From NCBI GenBank assembly GCA_030068145.1, contig JAPJBO010000012.1:1-64000 (forward strand): DNA of 64,000 bases, given 5' to 3'. Position 1 is the first letter of the stretch. Each line of letters opens with the position of its first letter. Below are positions 10,859 to 20,889 of the stretch, one piece after another. Source of the stretch: Diplonema papillatum (lineage: Eukaryota > Euglenozoa > Diplonemea > Diplonemida > Diplonemidae). The notes beneath the pieces are model-generated. The model saw nothing but the letters and a program-made list of their open reading frames with translations, had not been told where the DNA came from and made no database searches. The position numbers and the translations under genes are program-made.

Positions 10859-11993
10859 CCCTAAACGGAAATATATTGGACCGAATTAACTGAACACTCG
10901 GTTGTTCAGGGGTTTCCGATCCAGGTTAATTGCAGTCCGGGCATGTCACTCAGCAACACGGGCATATTCTGCAGCAACCAGGGCAAAAAAAGCGAGGGAA
11001 AACATGGATAAGTGGGTGGTGAAGCGCAAAATATTGAAGGTTCTTGACACAGCAGGCTCTGATGAATGTCCGTTGTCAAATGCACAAGGCGAGGGCGTGT
11101 GTCACTTAGAGTGAGGCTCACTCTAAGTGACACATCCCTCACCCAGCCGTTAGACCTCCACTGTCCCGGGCTGCCTCACGGGGCGGGGATAAGGTCCAAA
11201 ACAGTACGTTTCCCAATTTTGTCCCCAAACAGTAGTTTCGCCAAGTTTGTGCCCAAAACAGTACCTTTTGCTGAGTTTATAGTACCTTTTCTGAGTTTGT
11301 GCCAAAAAGAGTACTATTCCTGAGTTTGTGTGCTCAACAGAGTACTTTGTTCCAACTTGAGTGAGTCCAAGTTTTGGGTCCAAATATTGGGTCCAAGTTG
11401 TGGGTCCAAGCCTTGAGTCCAAGTCATGGGTCCAAGTCTTGGGTCCAAGTTCTGGGTCCAAGTCTTGAGTCCAAGTTTCTGCTGAACCAAGGTTCGGGTA
11501 GCAGATTCAGACTCTCAACATTGAAAATGGCACGGTTTTTGCTTCGCAGGAAAATGCGTGCAACCGTCAGCTGGAAGCGAGCGCGGGGGGCTGAAACTTG
11601 AACGCAAAACCTAGAACTCGAGCCAGAACTTGGACCCAGAACTTGGACCCAGAACTTGGACCCAGAACTTGGACCCAGAACTTGGACCCAGAACTTGGAC
11701 CCAGAACTTGGACCCAAAACTTGGACTCAAAACTTGGACCCAAAACTTGGGTCCAATGTTGGCGATAAGAGGGAAAGCACTGTTTTGGGCAAACTCAGAA
11801 ACCGTTTTGGTATTTCTCCCCCACCGGGCGGCCTGCCCGATGCAACGCGCCGCTGATGACTATCGCAAAAAGAGACAGACTGTAGTCAAAAGTTGCTAAG
11901 TGCACAACTGGACCGAATAATTTTGGGCCGCATTAAACCTGGAACAGAGAGGCTGTTCCAACTTATTCCGGTCCAAAATACTTCCGTTTAGGG
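10859..11993. mobile_element. Foldback TIR element flanked by TA
   Basis: The left end CCCTAAACGGAAATATATTG is the reverse complement, with few mismatches, of the right end (CCCTAAACGGAAGTATTTTG read inward from 11993). Homology extends to GGACCG at about position 25. Both ends abut TA (10857-10858 and 11994-11995), fitting a Tc1/mariner-type TA target. Inside, 11360-11480 carries 15-bp GGTCCAAGTTTTG-type repeats and 11620-11755 carries their reverse complement ACTTGGACCCAGA, so most of the element can fold back on itself. No transposase is visible; the ORFs are repeat-derived. Most likely a non-autonomous foldback or MITE-like element. Confidence 0.8.
11099..11133. repeat. Perfect 17-bp-arm palindrome
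   Basis: GTGTCACTTAGAGTGAG, one central G, then CTCACTCTAAGTGACAC. It lies inside the foldback element and could be a stem-loop or the junction of two abutted element ends. It is not followed by a T-run. Confidence 0.9.
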
Positions 11994-12105
11994 TATATAT
12001 AGAATCCACGTTGTCGTTTTCCCTTCCTTTTTGTATACTCCGACAGCTCTCACACGACCCTAGGGTCCGCCTACCCTGGGATCTGCCTATCGTCGGCGTG
12101 TCTGT

Positions 12106-14613
12106 CTATCGCATGCGAATCGTTTGACCACTATGCTCCGGGGGTTGGAACTTACGGAGTACCGGTGCAGCATCTTCGGCGCTGACTGACGATTGGAATT
12201 CGTGCTGCGAAACAAAGACATACTCAATCTCGACATCTCTGAAAAGCGGGCCATAGATCAGGAGCTCGCATGTCGCCGGTAGACAGTATTGAGTGGCAAT
12301 GTCTGCCAGTTTCCATGAGATATTCACAGCAGGTCCCAAGAGGTTGAAAGCCCTCGCGCTCTTGTCACCACTGTTTCCGACCAGCAACTGGTCTCTCGCC
12401 ATGCCCCCAACAACACCACTTTTTACAAACGGGCAATCTCTTGCAAGCAGTTGCAGAACTGCGTGGCCGATCTTGCAGGCAGTAGATCCAGAGCACTGTG
12501 TGTAGGTGTTCATCGTTTCGCAAGGCATCTATGTTTTGGACGTGGAAAGATTAATTGCAAGTGTTTGTTTGCTACTCTCGAGCCAGCTACTTCGGCCCTG
12601 AAGAATGCTTCGGAGCCTGACCCAAAAACAAATCCTTGGCTGCGCAAGGCGGGAAAGTGGATAGTTGTGTGCTGCTCATTTTCTTTCGAAGGTCTGATTC
12701 TGTGTGCAATTCCAGTCCACAAGTTCGCAGCTGGGGAGATCAAGTAAAACTCAAAAGTTTAACCACACCGCGTTCGAAGAACCGAAGCTGATCAAGACGC
12801 GGTCACCATTGAAGCGGTCAATTTTGCCTTTGTTTCCTAGCCCTGCTACTATCAGTGAGACGTACAAACCCTGTTCGGTGATAACCCGGGCTCCATCCAC
12901 CCCGGCAACAATACCCTGTGACCACCCCCGAACGTTCGTGCACAACATGGTGACAGTCTTCATGAAGAGCGCGCACGTCGTCATTTTTGACATCTGATTA
13001 GGATTGGCTCGTACTTTCGACGCAATTGATTCAGTGCGCGAACGATCACTATGAGAAACGACACCAGACGCGCGTCTTTGAGAACCTTCTTCATGCTTGG
13101 CACCAGACTGATTTGAGCCAGACTCCTCTTCTTCGGCTTCGAACATAGAGGCTGGTAAGAACGACTTGTACTCCAAGAGCTGGGCCACTAAAACCTGAAG
13201 GGCATCTTCCATAAGTGCCAGTTCGGCCACATGCGACTTGCTATGGGAAGTGTCGTCAAGATCGGCCATCATAGACGCGGCGAGCAACCTGTCAGCGAAT
13301 GCAGCTATTGGAGTCGCCAACTTGCTTGCAATGATGAACGACACCGCACACATTACCAGCAGGATGCTGCATGAGATAATAGCAATATTCGTATTCAACT
13401 CCTGTGCTGGCTCGAGGATCTCCGTTTTCGACACGGCGACTACCAACAGGACACCCAGACCATCCGCAGTTGCATCCTGGAGCTCAGCGAATGCAACAAT
13501 GTCGTCGCCAATAGTGCGGAGACGTGCTATCTGTGACCAGTCGCACCCGATGGGAGTGCAGTACCTCTCAAATGTGTCCCTTGCAATGTCCGCAACTCGG
13601 CTTCCGACCGCTGTCTCGTTATCGGCTTGGTGGAAGCGGAGAAGACCGTTTTCGTCATAGCCATCTACCGAGAGTGTCGTATCCGAAGTTGCCATCAATT
13701 GCCGATCTGCCGTGAACATCATCAGCATGTCGTCGTAGTCACTAACTGCTGCAGCAGCAACTAGTACGTCTTGTGGTGTGTCCGTAGCTTGGAAGGTACC
13801 GGAGTTTCTATTTAGCTGCAATGAAAGGAAGCCGTATGCACCGTTTGGGGCATGATCAGGACCGACCAAAGGGAACAGCAGATTTCGGAGAAGGAAGTGC
13901 GGGAACCCTTGCCCAGGATCAACAGTGTCGATTCTGGATCCCCACAGTGGCTTTCGGACGCCTGTTTCCAATTCGGAAAAATTACCGGGGAGGTCATCCC
14001 ACAACGTTCCTGAAGAACCAATAACAGTGCAAGGAAACTTGAAGTAGTTAGCAACCATCCGTCCTGGTGATCCGGATCCTTCTCCTGCGTATATGTTGAT
14101 CTGTGCAGCCCCTGGCAAACATGCACTCAGCAACGAATTCTGGTCGCATCCTGGTGGGTTTCCCGTGGTCGAAGCATTGAAAAAGGCCGCAATTCGGTTC
14201 CCGAAGAAGTACCCATCCAGATCACACACTTGATCTGCTGGCGGCGCCGCCGCGACCACGTTTGGGTCGCGTATGGATAAAACCGAGATGCTGTACAATG
14301 CTGGCGCCCCACGGAACGCTAGATAGAGTGCGTTGCCATATTCTTCATACATCCGATATGCTGGTGCATCCGGATCATTCATAGCCGATAAATTGTACAT
14401 CTGTGCTACCGTCGTCGCGACCGAGCTTGCCTGTTCAAAGTATCCGAACAGCTCTACTCCAATCTGTACCGCCGCACTTGCAAGTTGGTCCTCACGTGCT
14501 TTTGTCAATGAATCAACAGCCATGATCGCTGCGGACACCCAAAGTGCCGCAATAGCAACAGCCACTGCGAGCACGCACATGCACGTCACTAAGGCTCGAA
14601 CGCCTAGAGCCAT
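12106..14613 (-). CDS. Receptor-type class III nucleotidyl cyclase, two exons
   Basis: Exons 14613-12769 and 12528-12106 join in phase 0 across a 240-base intron and give 755 residues. I start at the ATG at 14613 because the open frame upstream has only a TTG. Residues 6-30 form a transmembrane helix (CVLAVAVAIAALWVSAAIM). A roughly 370-residue extracytoplasmic region follows, then a second membrane segment near residue 415-435 (IAIISCSILLVMCAVSFIIA), then a linker with LLEYKSFLPAS and an acidic, Ser-rich stretch. The cyclase homology domain starts at VTMLCTNVRGWS and GKIDRFNGDRVLISFG in exon 1 and continues with VKSGVVGG and LLGPAVNISWKLA in exon 2. In active class III enzymes the first motif has a metal-binding Asp, here Asn, and the VN-x3-R transition-state Arg is here Lys; the second metal Asp (NGD) is kept. 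The domain match is clear. Cyclic nucleotide production is therefore uncertain; it could be a sensor or heterodimer partner. Confidence 0.8.
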
Positions 14614-14649
14614 TGTTGCTGCCTGCTTCGTTTTCAACAAATGAATCTT

Positions 14650-15480
14650 CTTTTTGTCTACCCCCTTCTATTTGTTTTCCGATTCGACTGCACGAAGGAG
14701 TGGTCGAAAGCCTGTTGCTGCAGCAGTGGGGCGTAATCAACAATGGGGCGCCTTCAGAAGAAAGATTTACTGACATCGACTTTCTGAAAGCGTGTCTCCT
14801 CGAATGTGAGCTTGATCCTCCGAGGAAGCACAAACGCAACCCCTGACGACCTGACGGTTACTGCAGCGCAGACCTCTCAAACGCACCATAAAGGATGAGA
14901 ATCTGCGCTCCAGCTTGTCGATGACCCAACGCCCACAGATACACTGGCAACGGAACTAACTCCTAGCCATTCTTCGCAGTACCGCAGATGTCCAGGGCGT
15001 TTTGGTTGTATTTGCCCTTGTTCCCCCGTCGCTTGCTTGCTTCTGCGCGACGTGTTGGTTGACGAAAACGGCGCAAACAAGTAGACCGTTGGGGCAACAG
15101 ACCAGGAGACTCGTCCCATGACCTTTCGCACCGGCGGACATCCAGAGCTCTGTGCAGTACATTTTGAGCACATCGCTACTGGAAAAGGTTCGGCACCTCC
15201 AGAAAAACTTGAAAGTATCATGTTGTGGTGGTTGGGCAAAATTTTCGGGTTCTGGCCAAAAGTTGCTGAGTACACACAATGTTTTTTTTTAGCCACATGC
15301 AATGTGTGAGGAAACTGAACCGCCCAAGTAGGACCTTCTGATCATGATCATTTGCCAAATTGTACCTGAAACCACGTCCAGAATTTGGGCTCAGGTTAGT
15401 GCGGTCAACGAAAACTCTAGTTTCCCTTTCTACTTTCTCCTACTGTCGCGGTGTGCGGTTTCGGAAACCCGGTGGAGGCG
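14650..15480. other. Upstream region of the cyclase gene; no second gene assigned
   Basis: ORFs on both strands of about 60-140 codons (for example 14877-15302 on the reverse strand) lack recognisable domains. GACGGTTACTGCAGCGCAGACC at about 14852 is repeated at 19590 (GACGGTTACTGGCAGCGCAG), so part of this stretch is dispersed repeat. The cyclase promoter presumably lies just above 14613, but no TATA-like element stands out. Confidence 0.3.
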
Positions 15481-15497
15481 AAGTACTTTCTATTACT

Positions 15498-16900
15498 CAT
15501 AGTTGGCAAGCAAAGCAAATGTAAGCAAAGTTGGTGACCCCCGAAAAAAGCAAAGGCGACAGGGGACGGCCTCGCCGTGAAGTATTGCGAGAAGCACAGG
15601 ATGACGCAGTGCGGTACGTGCAAGACGATCGCGGAATGCTGCAGGAACTCACACCGCGGATGCCTGCCTGCAGCACGATATGCCGATGTGCGGAGTCGGC
15701 GGCAAAGAGACGGAAGCGCGGGCCTTCGCCCCTGGGGACGCCCGAAGCGACACCGAAGTCGAGACGCAGGCTGCGACCATCAGCCCAAAGCGCCACAAGG
15801 GAAGCGGCGGATGCAGATTATCGCCACAGGCTCTTTGCATGCTAACCCTAACCACCAGGACCAGGGGCAGCTGCGGTCGAAGACGGCTATTCGAGCGAGG
15901 AGTAAGGTTGATAACCAAAATGAGAGGCACGATGGCCATCCGAAAGCAGGGTTGCAGGATGATGCTTGGCCGAGGATACGGTTACTATGGCGACTGGGAC
16001 AGAGAGATAACGCAAGATAGAGTGTCCTCCTTATGGGGTGGTCACACCTTCGCAGTCCCAGGGCCTCCACCCACCTGCATACGGTCGTCGACTGACCATT
16101 CCCGAGACGAGTTGGAATGCGGGTACCATCTTTCCGGAGATTTCCGGTTCCTCCCGTACTCTACAACTCCCCACATAAGTGAACGTGGACTCCGAAGTGG
16201 ACACTCCTTTCAACCGGGTGCACGAATTCAGAATTCCGGGATGGGTTGACCCACTGTTTCCGATGCGGCTTCCAATCATCGAAGGCTAAACTCGGGTGCA
16301 GGAGCGGTGCTCGTCGTTCGGGACCAGATGGGGGACGACTGGGTCTGCCCGGTTTACACGTGACTGCTGCAGCGTGGTCAGAAGTGGGAAGGTCATCGGG
16401 AGATGGCGGGCGCGAATAATTTTTGCCCAAACCAAAACCCAAGAGGGGATTGGAGAGTTTTACATAAGAATGGCAAACTCGTGGTACCGAAGGTTGCAAC
16501 CGCAAACAGAAGAGTCAGATGATGGTTGAACCTGCGCACATGCACACGACGCGTCCTGTTCAGACTCCTCCCTGTGTCCAAGGACTCAAAGGCAGGTCCT
16601 GCAGGTTTTCCAGCAACTGCTGGTTCGCCTTGAGGCCCTCCGAATCTGCAGGCTGAAGGGTGTGCCTCAACAACTGCCCAGGAGTCCAAGCTACAGTTGG
16701 TAGATGCATCCGGTTCGTAGAGGAAGAGGATCGGAGGAGGAGGAACACGGACGGCTCAAGGGAGCCGCGTAGTTGTCAAAATCCCTAGTGCATGATGCCT
16801 ACTTTGCTTAAATTGCTTTATATTTGCTTTTATTTGCTCGTAATCTGAAGCAAAACTCCTGAGCAAATTTAAGCACAGTCGGCTTTGTTTGCCAACTATG
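15498..16900. mobile_element. TIR transposon with exact 7-bp target duplication TATTACT
   Basis: The left end CATAGTTGGCAAGCAAAGC and the inverted right end CATAGTTGGCAAACAAAGC differ at one base. TATTACT precedes the element (15491-15497) and follows it (16901-16907), an exact 7-bp target site duplication in an A/T-rich repeat of the host element. Length is 1,403 bp. It contains a Cys/His-rich ORF (15577-16020) but no recognisable full transposase, so it is probably a decayed or non-autonomous copy. 16110-16180 shares about 70 bases with 35930-36000 (core CCCGTACTCTACAACTCCCC). Confidence 0.85.
15577..16020 (+). CDS. Cys/His-rich putative zinc-binding ORF inside the TIR element
   Basis: The 147-residue ORF opens with a compact Cys/His cluster within its first 28 residues (YC-x2-H-x5-C-x2-C-x6-CC-x4-H-x2-C), consistent with a small zinc-binding module. 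It then becomes Arg/Lys/Gln-rich and loses any pattern. It lies entirely within the 15498-16900 transposon, so it is likely the N-terminal DNA-binding part of a degraded transposase or an accessory protein. The frame is open slightly upstream of the ATG, so the true start or a 5' exon is unclear. The zinc-binding role is inferred from residue spacing only. Confidence 0.35.
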   Translation: MKYCEKHRMTQCGTCKTIAECCRNSHRGCLPAARYADVRSRRQRDGSAGLRPWGRPKRHRSRDAGCDHQPKAPQGKRRMQIIATGSLHANPNHQDQGQLRSKTAIRARSKVDNQNERHDGHPKAGLQDDAWPRIRLLWRLGQRDNAR

Positions 16901-17576
16901 TATTACTATCCCCAAACTTTTATACCATTTTATTACTACCCCCAAACTTTTGTACCATTTGGTTGGTATCCCAGCACTTGGCGTCAGTACCAAAAACGTT
17001 GAAGCGTTATCCCACCGCACGAAACAAAGAGGCCCCTTTTTGCTTTGCCGCGAGTTTCTAAGCGAAGACGAAATCTCAATCTGCCAGCACGGAGTCTAAG
17101 TGGATTTCGGTCTCTCGTTTGCGGAGTCGACGACCCCGACATTCTGTTTTGCCCCGACTCCACCCGTGGTGTGGAGGGAGCTTCCGTGGGAATCCCACTC
17201 AAATCCTGTAGTTCCGCCCTTTGACGCTAATCAGGCTCAGATACGAGTCAGTACGCGTGCACGGTGCTGGATTCTGGAGTCTACGCTATATCGCCGAACA
17301 AAAGCCACCACGACTGTGCCCGGCCCAGGGTTCCACCGAAGATTTGGTCGACCGTTCAGCCACTCTGACGACTCAGACTGGTCGCCGGCCGCTGTGAAAT
17401 CCACAAATAACGCTAGAAATCATCGGTCAGTTTCTTTGGCCCACCGCAGTCGCGCTCTGCTGCACAACCCTGCGAGTCAGCACAAACCCTTTCATGTGGG
17501 TTACCGGCTTTGGTAATTCCCTTTGAGAGTTCTCGCAGAACAGGTGTCATCAGGAATGGCAGGATGTCAACTGAGT

Positions 17577-19216
17577 CAGTGTGGGGGCCAGCTACGGTAG
17601 CTCTAGCTCTGGTAGCTCGTGGTAGCTCAAAAAAAAATTTTGTTTTTCATGTCGAATTCGCTCGAAACTCGCAGGGGACGACCGAAAAATGCTGAAAAGA
17701 GCAAGAAAACGCACAGAAAATTGTGCTTTGTCGAATGAAATGGACGGGTGAAAGTGGAAAAGCTATCGGTTCCCATTTGACAATGTCTGGGCTGTGCACT
17801 CGCGCTCCAGCTGCCCTGCGGAAGTGAAAGACCAACGAACCACAAATTTATCTTTCGTTTTCGGGTCTATTTTTCACGGTTCTCTTCATCGGAGCAAGAG
17901 ACGAGCAAAAAAACGGCGAAAAAGGTCTGCAACGTGGACCAGCGGGAGAATGACACCAACCAGGTAATTGATTCGCGTCCACCCCCATTGCAACCCTGGT
18001 GGTTTCCACGCCCACTGCTCTGCATGTTGTAAAGACCCACGAACCACGCACATACTTTCTGATCCCCAGGTCCATTTTTCATGGATCTCTTCATCGGAGC
18101 TGATCACGAGCAAAAACTCGCCGAAAAAGGTCTGCTACGTGGACCAGCGAAGAAATGTCACCAGCCAGGGGATCGACACCCGTCCTTGCCAATGCGCACC
18201 TGGTGGTTTCCACGCCCGGCGTTCTGCATCTGATAAGACCCACAAGCCATGCACGTACTTTGTGGTCCCCGGGTCTGTATTTCACCGTTCTCTTCACCGG
18301 AGCTGAGTACGAGCAAAATTTCGCCGAAAAAGATCTGCTACGTGGACCAGCGAAGGGATGTCACCCACCAGGGGATGGATACCCGCCCTTCCCAATGCAA
18401 ACCTGGTGGGGTTCCACGCCCGGTGCCCTGCATCTTATAAAGACCCACGATCCATGCACATAACTTTCGATCCCCGGGATTATTTTTCACAAATCTCTCC
18501 ATCGGAGCTGATCACGCGCAAAATTTTGTCGAAAAAGGTCTGCTACATGGGCCAGCGAAGAAATACCACCACCCGGGGGGATCGATTCCTGTCCTTCCCA
18601 TCGAATCCCAATGCAAACCTGGTGGGTTCCACGCCGGTGTTCGCCACCTTGTAAGGGCTCACGAACCCTGACATACTTAATGGTCTCCGGGTCCATTTTC
18701 CACGGATCTCGTCATCAAGCTGTTCGCGAGCTAAAATTCATCGAAAAAGGTCTGCTACGTGGACCAGCAAAAAAATGTCATCAGCCAGGGAACGATACCC
18801 GTCCTTTCCAATGCAAGCCTGATGGTTGCCACTCCCGGTTCCCTGCAACTTGTAAGGCCCCGCAAACCACGCACATACTCTTAGCACCCCGAGTCAAGTT
18901 TTCACGGATCTCTTCACCGGAGCTGATCGCGAGCAAAAATTCGTCAAAAAAGGTCTGCTACGACAGCCTATGTGGATCGGCGAAAAAATCCCAGCCAGTC
19001 TGAGCCACCAATGGGACTGCCCGTGGCTGTCACTCACACTGACCAGGGGGGGGTCGAAAAAAGCCGGAAAAAGGCATTTCGTCACGTTTCTTTGCATTTT
19101 TCCGCATTTTGTGGCCCTGACTACAGGTATATTTCCAGTTTCGGACACAATACATGTTTTCCACTTTTGAGCTACCACGAGCTACCTGGTAGCTCTGGTA
19201 GCCAGTCCCCACACTG
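17577..19216. mobile_element. TIR element CAGTGTGG, 7-bp TSD, with 205-bp internal array
   Basis: The left end CAGTGTGGGGGCCAGCTACG matches the inverted right end CAGTGTGGGGACTGGCTACC. ACTGAGT flanks both sides (17570-17576 and 19217-19223). The subterminal regions are further inverted repeats of GGTAGCTCGTGGTAGCTC, and both inner flanks carry GTCGAATTCG / GTCGAAAAAAGCCGG A-rich arms. The middle consists of about five tandem units of roughly 205 bp. Length is 1,640 bp with no transposase. A sister copy lies at 45423-46942. The CA-rich terminus recalls hAT ends, but hAT elements normally make 8-bp duplications. Confidence 0.85.
17934..18970. repeat. 205-bp tandem array, about five units
   Basis: GTGGACCAGCG (or a close variant) recurs at 17934, 18139, 18342, 18548 and 18759, with a degenerate site near 18971. 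Each unit has a GGTGGTTTCCACGCC block, a TAAAGACCCACGA block and the pair GATCTCTTCATCGGAGCTGATC, followed by a small hairpin CGAGCAAAAACTCG. Because 204 is a multiple of three, long ORFs can cross units, but frames shift between units, so coding is not supported. Confidence 0.85.
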
Positions 19217-19559
19217 ACTGAGTCGGCAAAATCAACTGCAGAGCTTGGCTGCGTTTCGTTTACGGGCAACACGTAGTACATGCTGCGGGAATGGTTCCCA
19301 GGCTGTCAATGGGACCCAGCCCTGGAAAGCCCGCGGCTCTCGGGGCTGCACAAGGCTTTTGTGACAAGCATGTAATTGTCTTTGTACCGAGGGCTGCCAG
19401 CAATGGGTGAATTCAGTCTCCAGAGTTGCAATAGTAATAGAATGGTATAAAAGTTTGGGGGTAGAAATAGAATGGTATAAAAGTTTGGGGGGAGTAATAG
19501 AATGGTATAAAAGTTTGAAATAGTAATAGCATGGGCAAAAAAGTTTCAAACGTCATATT

Positions 19560-20510
19560 TAAGTCTTCACCTCACCGTGGCAGTCTACCTGACGGTTACT
19601 GGCAGCGCAGACCTTGAACGTGATATGCAGCAACAATCTGTGACGATAGACTGCACAAGTAGTAGTAGTTTCAGCTTAGTGTGAGTTTGATCAAAGTAAC
19701 ATCAAGGCACCCCTTACAAAGACCAGCCACAGTCAACGCCGCGTGGATGCGGACTTTTGATATTTATCATGTTTCAAACCACCGATTGCGCGTAACCTGG
19801 AAACACCCAGAGCCTGAGAGGGTGTCGGTGGTACAAAGGTGCAGTTGCTCGCATCCATTCGGCAATCAGCTCGCAGTAGTATGTGTCGTCTGCCGAAGCA
19901 GCCGGAGACAGCAGGCGCAGGGGGCAGGTCTTGCTTTACTTTTCTCTTCTTCATGGAGACCCGCCCCCGGCAAGCCCGACTGTATAATCACGGTCGGGAA
20001 AGGTTTGCGCCTATTGTGATGAGGTGGTTGACCAGGCCCCCACGAAGCCTTACACAAGACGGCTACAACACGACGATGCAGCCCTGCTTCGGTATGCACT
20101 CAGCCATCAGGCCATTGGCTGCTAAGCACCCCCCGACCGGTTGATTTGCCACTTTTGTGACCCTCTATTAGTAGAGGGGAGGGTTCCGGCGGGGGGGGTA
20201 AGCTTCGAACTACGAGTTCCATCGTGCAGGAACTATGGGGAGTCAGCAAATTGCACGTCCGTGATGGTGCGAGAAATGAAAGGTAAGCGAAACAAAGGAA
20301 AGCGAAACTTGTAAGGCCATAAGAGATAGCAAGGAAGCTACAGCGGTCGTTTCAGCAAGTACGTGTTAGAAACACATCCGAGGAATTACTGATACCCGAA
20401 GAGATTGCTACCATGTTTCCGGGAACTCGGCTGGAACCAGTTAATGCAAACAGTGGTGTCCCCTGCCGTAGAACGTATGTCGCCAGGCAATTGTATGAAA
20501 CTGCAGAAAG
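19560..20510. other. Intergenic with dispersed repeat
   Basis: 19905-20105 shares several blocks in order with 56185-56355 (AGACAGCAGGCGCAGGG, CAGGTCTTGCTTT, GTGATGAGG, CCAGGCCCCCAC, GATGCAGCCC), so it is a roughly 200-bp dispersed repeat. 19681-20019 and 19839-20144 are overlapping ORFs within it and are not credible genes. 20150-20210 has a short inverted repeat (CCCTCTATTAGTAGAGGG). Confidence 0.5.
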
Positions 20511-20518
20511 TAGCAGAA

Positions 20519-20866
20519 CTACCGCTCTTCAGTAGCTGCTAACCTCTCCTTCATCTTCCGTTTTGCATACACCTTGTCACGAACCAATGCTACTCCGACT
20601 TCATCAGTGTGTGTTCGCTGGTAAAGCTGCACACCATCTGAGACAAGCGGCTGCAGAACAGGCAGTGTCGTCCAGCTGTCGCTCAGCCATTGACGTTGCC
20701 TGCGCTTGATAATTTCATTGCTATGAACCCAGTCCAACCGCTTCCGGCGATACGTTATGCTTTGTGGGCTTTCGTTGACACGAGGTACTCCGCCGGTCTT
20801 CAATACCTGCACATCTGCCAGCCGGTTGTTTGTCACATTGAGCAGAACGCGACCAGCTCGGAACAT
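20519..20866 (-). CDS. Small basic hypothetical protein
   Basis: The ORF gives 115 residues from an ATG at 20866. The sequence is evenly mixed, starts MFRAGRVLLNVTNNRLADVQ and contains two basic clusters (ITYRRKRLDW, IIKRRQRQW) plus a Lys/Arg/Glu-rich C-terminal helix (VYAKRKMKERLAATEER). It is free of repeat sequence. The size, charge and helical C-terminus would suit a small mitochondrial or ribosome-associated protein, but I recognise no family. A weakly amphipathic, Arg-containing N-terminus could be a targeting peptide. Whether it is a single exon is unknown. Confidence 0.5.
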   Translation of the reverse strand: MFRAGRVLLNVTNNRLADVQVLKTGGVPRVNESPQSITYRRKRLDWVHSNEIIKRRQRQWLSDSWTTLPVLQPLVSDGVQLYQRTHTDEVGVALVRDKVYAKRKMKERLAATEER

Positions 20867-20889
20867 GATCTTGAGTTTTCTTTGCCTTG

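Larger units (their letters stand above)
15482..19560. mobile_element. Older inverted-repeat element hosting two later insertions
   Basis: CCCCAAACTTTTATACCATT with TATTACTA spacers at about 16901-16965 is the reverse complement of the AATGGTATAAAAGTTTGGGG copies at 19435-19530. These form multi-copy subterminal inverted repeats. Inside this pair sit the 17577-19216 element and host sequence; the 15498-16900 element has split the left arm, so the original left end is at about 15482-15497. The remaining internal sequence (16970-17576 joined to 19224-19430) shows no intact ORF. Confidence 0.65.

Noticed and set aside
17934-18970. tRNA T-arm or Pol III B box in each 205-bp unit (GGGTATCGATCCC-type on the reverse strand)
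   Set aside because: Compared with GGTTCGANNCC the motif has an extra base and no A box at the right distance.
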